26,108 bases of DNA, from the NCBI GenBank assembly GCA_024220525.1, contig JAMYWO010000170.1, positions 4,191 through 30,298 of the forward strand. Direction: 5' to 3'. Positions 1 through 8,203 of the stretch are shown one piece after another. The translations under genes were made by a program, and so were the position numbers. The notes below the pieces were generated by a model, which saw nothing but the letters and a program-made list of their open reading frames with translations, was not told the origin of the DNA and made no database searches. The DNA is from Cochliopodium minus (taxonomy: Eukaryota > Discosea > Himatismenida > Cochliopodiidae). The stretch's first letter is position 1. Each line of letters begins with the position of its first letter.

Positions 1-208
1 TTACAAATTCTGCACATCCTTCGTATGAAATATTCTCTATGAATTTGATTGCAAAATCCTTTATTTTCATTTTATCAAGAGATATTTCTTCAATCTTTCG
101 TTTTTCATCCTTTTTTTCTTCAATTTCTTCAATATCAACATCCAATTTTCTTTCTTGAAATGAATTAAGAGTAATATTAATATTATGACAGCAATATAAA
201 TAGTTGTA
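1..208 (-). CDS. 3'-ward partial exon of an unidentified protein
   Basis: An open reverse-strand frame runs from about 208 off the left edge of the window. It begins just after a possible 3' splice site (AG at 210-209) and reads through a charged helical stretch (FQERKLDVDIEEIEEKK) to a more varied end (DFAIKFIENISYEGCAEF). I do not recognise the family. No ATG in this frame lies upstream within the window, so at least one 5' exon must be missing. The region 209-435 could hold it or be a divergent promoter shared with the gene starting at 436. A second reverse frame here encodes a hydrophobic stretch (IYIAVIILILLLI) and cannot be fully excluded as the true one. Confidence is low because the exon is short and compositionally biased. 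Confidence 0.4.
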
Positions 209-435
209 CTTTTATTTTTCTTGTGATCCTTTTTATCCTTTATGTATGAATATAGTTACTTTTCTGAATGAATTTTTTGGGAATTGAATTAATTTTTCTA
301 TTTGTTTTGATGCGATACCAATATGAATGAGATGATAATTGTTTATTTTTACTTATATCTCCCTCCAATAAAACGATTTTTTTTTTTTTTTGATTTCGCT
401 TTATTTCTAAATTTTTGTTCAAAAATTAAAAAAAA
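209..435. other. Gap between the left-edge gene and the RBBP9-like gene
   Basis: AT-rich DNA between the reverse-strand exon and the forward gene. A reverse frame without stops covers 240-422 but has no ATG and no recognisable similarity. It may be a 5' exon of the left-edge gene or noncoding. Two A/T runs (369-390 and 421-436) sit near the forward start codon. Confidence 0.35.
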
Positions 436-1540
436 ATGAAAATTAATTTCAACAGGCAAGAATTTATAAAGATAATATACTCATATATTAATTGAATTCT
501 ATTTCAAATGCATTCTACAGAATAATCATCGTACCTGGTAAAAAAAATTCACAAATTTTAAAAAATTTAATTGAATAAAATTTTATAGGAAATGGATGCA
601 CAAATGTAATATAAATTCCAAAAGATGATATATTCCAATTTAATTTTTATTTATGCTGAAATTCAAATATAGATAAAAAATGCAAATTGGTATTACTGGT
701 TATCATTAAAATTAAAAAAGCAATATCAAGATGTTCAAGTAATTTGTGAGACAATGCCAGATCCATACAAAGCTAAAGAAAAAAGTAAAGAAAAAAAATC
801 TAACAAAATAAATTTTAAATAATTTTTGAACAGTTTGTAAGACAAATTTTTTTCAAATAATTGATTCATATTTAAATGTAACGAACATTTATAAAAGGGA
901 TTCCCCATATTGTCGAAAAACTAGGATGTGATGGTATTTTATTTTCATTAGGAAATTTTAAGATAAAAGTTGATCTTTTAAAATCAAGAAAAAACAATTA
1001 TTATAGGACACAGGTAACAATTATAAAATTTTACTAATTTTTTTTAAAAAAAATAAAATAAAGCTCAGGTAACTTTTTTACAATATCTCATTTTGCAACT
1101 ATTATTTTTCATATTTAAAAAAAGGTGCGGAAGCAGCGATGAGACTCTGTGAAACGCACAAAGTATTCGGAATCGTATTAGTTTCAGCATGTTGGACTGA
1201 TTTAGGAATGAAAAGTGAAGTAAAAAAAAAAGCTTTGTATCTTACTTTGTTGATTATGTTTTACATTTTGCGCTTTTTTTTTTAATAGAGAGTATCGGGT
1301 TATTACTCTAGACCTTGGGAATGGCGAAAAATCGCAGAAAATTGTGAATTTATCGTTCAACTCCATTCTACTGATGATCCTTTCATTCCAATCTCTGAAG
1401 CTACCCATGTTAAAGACAATCTTCTAAAGTTTAAACCTAATGGCTTGGATTACCATCAATACAACGACCAAGGACATTTCATGACAGAAGAATCTGAACT
1501 CATTTTAAACATAATTACTAAAAAACTTTCTAATTATTAA
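436..1540 (+). CDS. RBBP9-type serine hydrolase (alpha/beta fold), ten exons
   Basis: Spliced product of 193 residues, close to human RBBP9 (186). Exons: 436-455, 521-537, 589-605, 673-784, 834-836, 898-951, 1007-1013, 1064-1068, 1125-1219, 1289-1540. Family landmarks in order: IIIVPGNG near the N-terminus, MPDPYKAKEKIWIP, nucleophile elbow GHSSGAEAAMR (Ser77), VLVSA, SGYYSRPWEW, STDDPF (acidic triad member D139/D140) and GHF (His173). The full Ser-Asp-His triad is therefore present. RBBP9 proteins are cytosolic serine hydrolases; the physiological substrate here is unknown. The start is the first ATG in phase and follows an A run. Intron 1 appears to be GC-AG. The intron after 951 lacks a GT donor; ending the exon at GT 934 instead would delete six residues of the strand before the nucleophile. 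Exon borders are inferred from homology. Confidence 0.88.
834..836 (+). other. 3-base micro-exon (TTT) in the RBBP9-like gene
   Basis: Flanked by ...GAACAG and GTAAGA. Including it gives AKEKIWIP, matching the AREsIWLP stretch of RBBP9, and makes the Trp codon by joining its last T to GG at 898. Skipping it removes a residue and the Trp. Confidence 0.75.
1007..1013 (+). other. 7-base micro-exon (GACACAG) in the RBBP9-like gene
   Basis: Between TTATAG and GTAACA. It supplies the rest of Gly, the His and two bases of the Ser codon in the GHSSG nucleophile motif. Confidence 0.8.
1064..1068 (+). other. 5-base micro-exon (CTCAG) in the RBBP9-like gene
   Basis: Between AATAAAG and GTAACT. It completes the catalytic Ser codon, gives the second Ser and the first base of the next Gly, so that GHSSGAE reads in one frame across three exons. 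Without it the downstream frame is lost. Confidence 0.8.
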
Positions 1541-1573
1541 AAACTTTCTATTGTTCTTGTAATAGAAAGGTTT
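1541..1573 (+). terminator. Hairpin directly after the stop codon, followed by T run
   Basis: CTTTCTATT (1544-1552) pairs with AATAGAAAG (1561-1569) across an 8-base loop, with further A/T pairs outside a single bulge, then a run of T. It begins within a few bases of the stop. It could mark the transcript 3' end; in an AT-rich genome chance pairing must be considered, but this stem contains G/C pairs. Confidence 0.4.
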
Positions 1574-1637
1574 TTTTTTAAAGTTTTTTTTTTATTGATT
1601 TAAATAGAAAATATTTCCCTGAAAAAAAAAAAAAAAA

Positions 1638-3032
1638 ATGGAAAATCATTTTAACAATTCATTTGATTTTATATTCCATGGTAATTTTTTTAGATTCAAC
1701 ATCCCTTTTCTTTCATCCTTCCATCAATTATATTTTTTTTTTCCATATTTTTATTTATATTTAAGGATGTGGATCCAGTGGTGGTTCTTTTTATATCCCT
1801 TGTTATTTGAGAGAAAATGGGCCTTGCTCTTGTTGCAAAGAATATAGCCAAAATAAAGATAAAAATATAAGGTGAATAAAAAAATAATAAACACAATTTT
1901 GATCATATCATCATAAAATCTGATCATAATTGATAATATCAGATGATCAATGATATAATCCCAAATTGAAATGTGATACAACCAAATTTATTATTTATTC
2001 AACTTTATGTTAATTTCACATAATTTTCTTAATTTGAAAATAGAGGAAACCCTGGTGGAATAATTCTTTACAAAGAAAAAGTGATCGTAATAGATTGCGG
2101 AAAAACATTCATCGATAATTGGATCAATTGTGTCAGAAAACATAAATTTCTCAACAAAATAGATTCTGTTTTGGTAAAAGTTGTAAATTTAAAAGAAAAC
2201 TCTCCAAAACTAATTTTTCATAAGATTACACATTCACATGCAGACTCTGTTTATGGGTTAATAGATCTACCAGAATGTGCTAATAATAAAAACAAAGTGG
2301 ATGTACATATATCAAAAAGAGATTACAACATAATTAAAAAAACATATTTGTATTTTTTCTTTTTTTAAAAAAAAACTATTCTTCTAATAATTTTGAAACA
2401 ATAGACACCTTTTCGATAGTGAACCTGAAAAATTAGATAAATTAAATTTTGTCATATTTGAACCCAATAAACCTATTTTAATTCACGACTTAAAGTTTCA
2501 AACGTTCGATGTGGATCATGGTACACGAATTTTTATTTTTAATCACACAAAAGAAATAATATGATAAAAAAATCCTTATTTTTTAAAAAAGGACATAATT
2601 CAATATCTCTTGGATTTCAATTTGGAGAAATGGTTTATATATCTGATGTTAAATCGGTTTCTGTATAAAATATTTAAAAAACCCCCTCTTTTTTTTTTTT
2701 TACATACTAAATCTTGTATGAAACAGAAAGAAATAGAAGAATGGTTAACTTCACTTAATATAGAATATCTAGTAATTGATTGTGTTTCAGTGACTGCCCA
2801 AATAACATCTCATATGAATTTAAGGGAAACAACTGATTTTGTAAATACAATCAAACCTAAAAAAGCATTTCTCACTGGTATGGGTCATGGTTTTCTCTTC
2901 CCCTCTTTCGACATCAAGTTAAAACAAAAATACAATAACCAAAACACTCAATTTTTTATGCCTTATGATGGGTTTTTGATTCCAGATATACCTATCAAGA
3001 AAGATTATCTTTTCCTAAAGTCTAATTATTAA
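1638..3032 (+). CDS. Metallo-beta-lactamase-fold hydrolase (cyclic phosphodiesterase-like)
   Basis: Seven exons (1638-1680, 1766-1871, 2044-2173, 2225-2349, 2405-2520, 2592-2662, 2727-3032) give 298 residues. The product follows a eukaryotic family typified by fission yeast C777.06c: a GCGSSGG entry and a cysteine cluster (PCSCC), RGNPGG, VIVIDCGKTF, metal motif THSHADS (His96, His98, Asp100), FDVDHGHNS (His173), YISDV (Asp192) and TGMGHGF (His251). All expected metal ligands of this subgroup are visible. Related bacterial enzymes hydrolyse cyclic phosphates; the substrate here is unknown. The start ATG follows a long A run and opens the first exon in phase. The intron at 2174-2224 is 51 bases without an in-frame stop, so retention would insert 17 residues just before the metal motif; family alignment shows it is removed. 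The intron 1872-2043 is longer than most here. Confidence 0.88.
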
Positions 3033-3033
3033 G

Positions 3034-3064
3034 ATTTCTTTTTAATATTATTATAAAAAGAAAT
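3034..3064 (+). terminator. Hairpin directly after the stop codon of the metallo-hydrolase
   Basis: ATTTCTTTTT (3034-3043) pairs perfectly over 10 bases with AAAAAGAAAT (3055-3064), loop 11 bases, starting two bases after the stop. Placement parallels the hairpin after the RBBP9-like gene. Function as a 3'-end signal is inference. Confidence 0.4.
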
Positions 3065-3206
3065 ATCTACAGTAGTGACTCTCTTGACCTATAAAAACCA
3101 TAAAATAAAAGAAAAAAACTTTCAAAATAATTTTAGTTTCAACAATAAAATCTAATTTGAATAATGCCTTTCAATTTAAAAATCAAAAATTAAATTAAAA
3201 AAAAAA

Positions 3207-4677
3207 ATGAATAATTATCCGACTCTTTGTTTGGATATTGGAGAATATGAATCCAAATTTGGTAATTTAATGAATTGTTAAATAATTAACTTTCAATTTT
3301 TAAATATAAAAGGATTTGGAGGAGAAGTGTAAATTTGATTTGGAAAAATACTTGTTTATTATTTACTTATTGTATTATAAAGTAATCCTGAATCAATTCC
3401 ATCAGTAATCGCAAGAGCAAGGTAATTTAATAATTTTAATGAAAATATCCAATAAAATTTATAAATAAAACAATAGATGTGGAATAAAGTAAAAATCAAT
3501 ACCAATTAACTTATCCATTCATTTCTTTTTGAATCATTGCAAATTATAAAACAAGAGGTATAAAAAAATTCAATTTTAAATTTCTTAATTAAAAATAAAT
3601 TCAAAAAAAAAGTAATGCTGAGAGATAGATTCAAAGAAACATATGTAGGAAATGAAGCAATAGCAAATGTTTCAATCAGAATCTTAAAAAGGCCAGTAGA
3701 AAACAGAAACGTGAGCAACTTTGATGATTGGGAGAAACTGATGGGAGAAATTATCAACGTGGAAACAAAAGCAAATCTGCAAGAAAGTGCTGTTTTATAT
3801 ACAGTAGGTCCCAATTCCTCGAAAGATACTCTTGAAAAAATAACGCAGATAATGTTCGAAACATTTACAGCTAAAAAGTTAGATCTTTCTTCTCAAAGTA
3901 CTTGTTCGATTTTGTGTTCGGGTATTACATCCTAAATTTTTGAAAAATAAAAATTCCAATTGTTTTACGTTAAAAGGAAAAACAACGGGAATTGTTGTAG
4001 ATTCTGGTTACAAGATGACTAATGCCACTAAAGTATTACATGGAGTTCAGGTTAAAGATGAAAATTTTGTTGATTTTCAAACGGCAATTGGTGGTTTACA
4101 TGTTGATGAACAATTTATCTCGAAATCAAGAGAAAAATATGAATTTAGAAGTTCCTCAGAAAAATTTATTGCAACAAAAATTGTAAATAGACATGGATTC
4201 GTTCAAACTACTCATGAAAATTATTTGAATGCAGTAGCACCTGAATTCACCTATAAATTACCAGATGGAACTGTTTTAAACTTTCAAAACGAAGCATATG
4301 AATGCAGTGAATTTTTGTTTAATAAATTAGATATAGGATTTGAATACTCACCAATTCAAAATATCATCAAAAATTGTGTTTCATCTATCAACAAAGAGAA
4401 CTTTCTAGAATTCACAAATAACATTTTTTTTTGTGGAGGAAATTCAATGTTGAAAGGATTTGAAGTGAGAATACAAAACGAGTTGAAAGAAATGTCTTCA
4501 AAAGACTATTGTTTAAAATTTCCGCCTCAAAGACAACATTCAGTTTGGATTGGTGCTTCGATTTATTCTCAGCTAAAAACTTTTTTGGAAAACTGCATTA
4601 CATCTGAAATTTACGAAGAAGAAGGACCTGAATCAATTCACAGAAACTTTAATAAAAAATTTTTAAATCACAAATAA
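3207..4677 (+). CDS. Divergent actin-related protein
   Basis: Seven exons (3207-3261, 3313-3328, 3383-3421, 3477-3488, 3556-3557, 3613-3921, 3977-4677) give 377 residues, the size of actin (375). The order of actin landmarks is kept: phosphate loop 1 (CLDIGEYESKFGFGGE), PSVIARAR, VMLRDRFKETYVGNEA aligned without gaps to the actin VM...YVGDEA segment, ITQIMFETF, phosphate loop 2 (GIVVDSG), LPDG, FCGGNSMLKGF and HSVWIGASI near the end. Loop residues differ from conventional actin (for example DIGEYESKFG where actin has DNGSGMCKAG), and the C-terminus extends past the usual CF ending. It does not fit Arp2 or Arp3 closely by eye, so I call it an orphan ARP. ATP binding is possible but weakened. 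Four of its exons are 2-39 bases long. The start follows an A run. Confidence 0.85.
3556..3557 (+). other. Possible 2-base micro-exon (AG) in the actin-related gene
   Basis: Preceded by ACAAG and followed by GTATAA. Adding AG between 3488 and 3613 restores frame and gives GIKVMLRD, aligned without gap to actin. The same mRNA would result from one long intron whose right end is shifted to AA|GTAA, since AAAGTAA occurs at both borders. Both models predict the same protein. Confidence 0.5.
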
Positions 4678-4770
4678 AACCTTTATAAACAAAATAAGTT
4701 TTATTTTATTTTTTTTTTCAAACTTTATAACAATAAAATAATAAAGAAAAAGGCGAGAAAATGAATGATC
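4678..4770. other. Tail-to-tail spacer between ARP and LAMTOR1 genes
   Basis: About 93 bases of AT-rich DNA serve as 3' ends for both converging genes. It contains AAAATAA (4691-4697) and TTATTTT (4701-4707) able to pair over a 3-base loop, and several AATAAA-like words on both strands. Confidence 0.5.
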
Positions 4771-5789
4771 TTAATTAGACTCTCCACTAACTTCAATTTC
4801 AGGCAAAGTATCAATGATAGGACCAACATCCTTGATGTTAAAACCCTTGAAGATAGAATCAAGGATGTTGCTAACATTGACTTCCATATGCTCGATGTTT
4901 TGTTCATTGATAGAAGCCAAATTGAGGATGGAGACAACTTTGTTAGGATTGTTGTTGGTTAGAGGCATGGAGAAGTTGGTGAAAGGTTGGTTGCCTATTA
5001 CGGAAGTTTTCAGGTGGTGTTGATAATCTTTCACTTTTTCGAGCGCTTCGATACCTGTAGGCACTTGGACAGAGTTCATCGATACATCTATGAAATCTCT
5101 GTTTTTTTTTTTTTTGTTTTATGAAAAAAAATGAGTAAATTTCAAATGTTAATTTCAGATTTGAGTTTATGATATTTCATTTATCTATGAATTTTGTTCA
5201 ATTAATACTTAAATCTCCCAAAATTTTGTTGTAAACAGATACATAATTTATTTAATTTACAACCAGAATATGATATTTGAGTGAAAAACTTTTTAATAAT
5301 CCTATAATTCCAATTTAAAAGTTATCTGATCTAATTATTCTTTATAATTTCTCAATTTTCTAAAGTTATTTTGTTAATTCATTCACTCTACTAATTCATT
5401 TCAAAGAGAAGTTTTGAATTTTCTAATATCCTTCTCATATTTGATGATATATGAATATTTAATTCTTGAAACCATTATTTTACCCTTGAGTTTTGCTTAT
5501 AAGATCTTGGAATGATTCATTCTCTTCCATTCTCATATCTGATGGTGTTTTACCGAATGATGTCTCTGATTCTATTTTTTCTTCTTTAGGTGAATTTACA
5601 ATCATTACATTACTCTTATGTGGTTGGGTATGAATAGGTTGATTCTTTTGAACAGGCTTATTTTCATTATTTATAGTTCTATCTTGTTTTATATCTGTAT
5701 ATTTTGATTATTTCAACTAATTAAATCTAATTTATTGATAAATGTATTTTTATTTAGATACCATTAGATACACTTTGATTGCAACCCAT
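4771..5789 (-). CDS. LAMTOR1: LAMTOR1/p18-like Ragulator membrane anchor
   Basis: Three reverse-strand exons (5789-5762, 5694-5484, 5098-4771) give 188 residues (human LAMTOR1 has 161). The product starts MGCNQS, a combined N-myristoylation (Gly2) and palmitoylation (Cys3) signal as in LAMTOR1. A low-complexity Lys/Asn/Pro-rich segment follows. Exon 2 ends in LISKTQ and exon 3 opens DFIDVS, together matching the AKTxxxIIDVS core of LAMTOR1; later come a helical tract and a C-terminal SILNLASINEQNIEHMEV stretch. LAMTOR1 wraps the other Ragulator subunits and recruits Rag GTPases and mTORC1 to the lysosome. The phase across both introns is consistent and the total length is divisible by three. 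The second intron is unusually long (385 bases). The weakest point is that identity outside the two motifs is low. Confidence 0.72.
5099..5483 (-). other. Long intron of the LAMTOR1-like gene
   Basis: 385 bases from GTAAAA to CAG, several times the typical 50-70 base introns here. I see no convincing coding frame or RNA gene inside. It may hold a regulatory element or undetected micro-exons with lengths summing to a multiple of three. Confidence 0.5.
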
Positions 5790-6050
5790 CTTTTCTTTAT
5801 TAACAATTTTTTTTTAAATAATTTTTCTTTTTTTGCTTACAACTTTAAGAAATTTGTTCAATTACTTTAAAATTTAAACTAAATGTAAGATAACTAGTCA
5901 CTTTGATCTTTTTTAAAGAAATATCTTCTTCTTTTTTCAAATAAAATTTAAAAATATAAAAAAAATTTATATTTGATATATTCTTCTTGATTTATCAAAA
6001 GAAGATAAAGGAAAGGGATTTCTCATATTTTTGGATAGAATTAAACAAAA
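5790..6050. promoter_or_regulatory. Shared divergent promoter of LAMTOR1-like and CCDC93 genes
   Basis: 261 bases separate the two start codons, which point away from each other. The sequence is AT-rich with T runs near the LAMTOR1 side and A-rich text near 5940-5990. No classical TATA or initiator can be assigned with confidence; the call rests on position. Confidence 0.5.
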
Positions 6051-7923
6051 ATGTATGACAGTATTGATAAATTATATAATAGAAATATTCAACATGCCAG
6101 AGAAGGAGTAAATACAAAATTCGAAGATGAAGATCAAATGCAAGCACAAGATGAAATATTTGAAATGTTATTGGCAGCTGGTATTAAAAATTTATACAAT
6201 TTAAAATTTTATTATTCTCATATCAAATAAAGGTTACTTTAGAGCACGTATTAGTACATTACAACCATTTGATAAAATTTTGGGAGGATTAGCTTGGTGT
6301 ATTACATCATCCAATGTGGATGTTGATGTGGATGTGTTCTTCAGTGATGATGCACCATTGGGAGAAAAGATCGATGTGGGAGAAAGAATCTGTAAGGCAT
6401 TGGTACAGATGAGATGTCCACATACTTTATCATCACCCCAAATCAGAGGTTTAGACTTTCTAAAAATCTTTCCAGTGGTACAATGGCTGGTGAAAAAAGT
6501 ATATGAAGTGAGAGAAGAGACAGCAGAGTTGATCAGACTCTTTACTGAAAGTCAATTTGCAAAAGTATTCAGCCATCCTGAAGATATCACCTTCAAAGAG
6601 AAATTGCCAAAGGTGAGAGAGTATTATGGACAAGTGAATGATAATTTTAAGCCTAGGAGAAGATTCAAGAGAAGCGAAAATGAAAATACCTCTGATGAAT
6701 CCAAACTCGTCACCAATACTCTTTTGGAATATGGTCATCATACAAAAGAAAGCAAATCTGAACATAAAAATAACAAGAATAACAAAAAGAATGAAGGAGA
6801 GGATGATGAATTAGGTGAGAAATTCAAGAATGAATATGCTGCCTTTAATTCTTCTGGAAGTGTATCTGGTTCTTTGGTTGGATCCATGATCGGGTTAAGA
6901 TCAGAAGAGCTTTTGAAAAGTCAGAATGCTTATGAATTGCTTCGTTCGCAAGAATTGTCAAAGGGTGTATTCAATTCCAAGCAAATGGCAGAGGAACAAT
7001 ACAATAGACAAGTTGAATCAAAGAAGAGACAGATGTTGGCTTACAGGCAAACCTATGAAGATGTTAAACAGAAACATTCTGATATGTTCAATAAGCTCAA
7101 TGAATTACAAGGTGAATTGGATCAAAAGGTTGAGACAAATAGAAAGATTGAGGAGGCTATCCAGAAATTCAATGAGATTGAAAACTCTGAGAATGCCAAT
7201 GATATCAAGACTCTGAGAGGATTGGTTGCTTTAAATGAAAGTCTCAAGAAGCAACAAGAGGAATTCAAATTGAATTGTAAAAAGCAGCTTCAAGATTACA
7301 AGATCAAGATTGAGAATCTTCAAAAGGGTGAGAATGAACTCTCCGGTGAGGAAGGAGAAAGAATCAAGTTGATTGAAGAGACTTATAATAGAGATTCTGA
7401 AAAGTTGAAGCAGATCAAATCTTTGTTGGCAAAGAAAAACAGAACTATCCTTCTTTTGGAGAGAAAATTGGATGATATCCCTTCTCGTACTGAACTCACC
7501 CAATATCAAAGAGAATTTGTTGAATTGTTTGAGCAAGTTGCTGCTAAATTGGTAGAAACCAGACAATATTATAACACATACAATACCTTGGAAGATCAAA
7601 GAGTATTTTTGAACAAAGAACTCAGCATTTTGGATTCTATCAATGAGAAATATAATCTTGCTATGGCTTCCAAAACTAATAGAGAAAATCTTTTAAAGTC
7701 AATGCAACAGATTATCGAACAAGTAGAGAAGAATTCTGTCAAAACCAAGGAAAAGCTTGAGAATGAACAAAATACAAGGGATGTTCTCAAAAAGAAACAT
7801 GTTGATTTGATCGAAAAACAAGGTTATTATGTCAAATGTACCAAAGAATTCGAAACAGAATGTAGAAAGAATGTTATTCTCCAACAAAAATTGGAGGAAT
7901 CAAAGAACAAAACATCAAATTGA
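6051..7923 (+). CDS. CCDC93: CCDC93, Commander/CCC complex subunit
   Basis: Two exons (6051-6180, 6233-7923) give 606 residues, close to human CCDC93 (631). The N-terminal calponin-homology-like domain is very well kept: EMLLAAGYFRARI, PFDKILGGLAWCI, VDVDVFF, CPHTLSSPQIRGLDF and IFPVVQWLVKK all match the vertebrate protein closely. After a Lys/Asn-rich linker (about residues 190-220) come long coiled coils with conserved islands: GLVALNESLKKQ, IPSRTELTQYQREF, YNTYNTLEDQRVFL and AMASKTNRENLL. CCDC93 pairs with CCDC22 and COMMD proteins in the CCC complex, which works with retriever and WASH on endosomes to recycle membrane proteins. The start is the first ATG in the exon and follows an A-rich tract. 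The single 52-base intron breaks a glycine codon. The gene is complete and shows no frame damage. Confidence 0.96.
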
Positions 7924-8203
7924 TGGAAATTAAAAATTATTATTCCTCTCACACTTTATGTAATCATAATAATGATCCTTGGAAATTTGGAGGATTTGGG
8001 AAATGAAATGGAAAAAAAATTTTTTTTACTCAAAATGTGATTCATAAAATTCCTTTTTATTATGGTTCGAATAGTTTATAGCAATGAGGATATTTATTTT
8101 CATTTTGTGATTGTAATTATGATCTTTTATTGAAGGAGATTTAGAAAGAAAGGTTGAAAAAAAATTCATACACAAACAAAAAAATATAAAAAAAAAATCA
8201 AAG
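7924..8203. other. Spacer between CCDC93 and the kinase gene
   Basis: 280 bases of AT-rich DNA, poly-A rich towards the kinase start. CAAAATG near 8032 and CATTTTG near 8099 form a distant inverted repeat. Nothing coding is seen. Confidence 0.5.

Noticed and set aside
934-951. 18-base intron GTATTT...TTAG in the RBBP9-like gene
   Set aside because: Far below other intron sizes, and removing it deletes the strand before the nucleophile.
1751-1981. Reverse-strand frame with many hydrophobic residues
   Set aside because: Lies across an exon and introns of the metallo-hydrolase; AT-driven composition only.
4765-5023. Forward-strand open frames opposite the last LAMTOR1-like exon
   Set aside because: The reverse frame carries the DFIDVS core and proper splice context; forward frames are shadows.
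8064-8072. GGTTCGAAT, a tRNA T-loop-like word
   Set aside because: No acceptor, D or anticodon stems could be placed around it.
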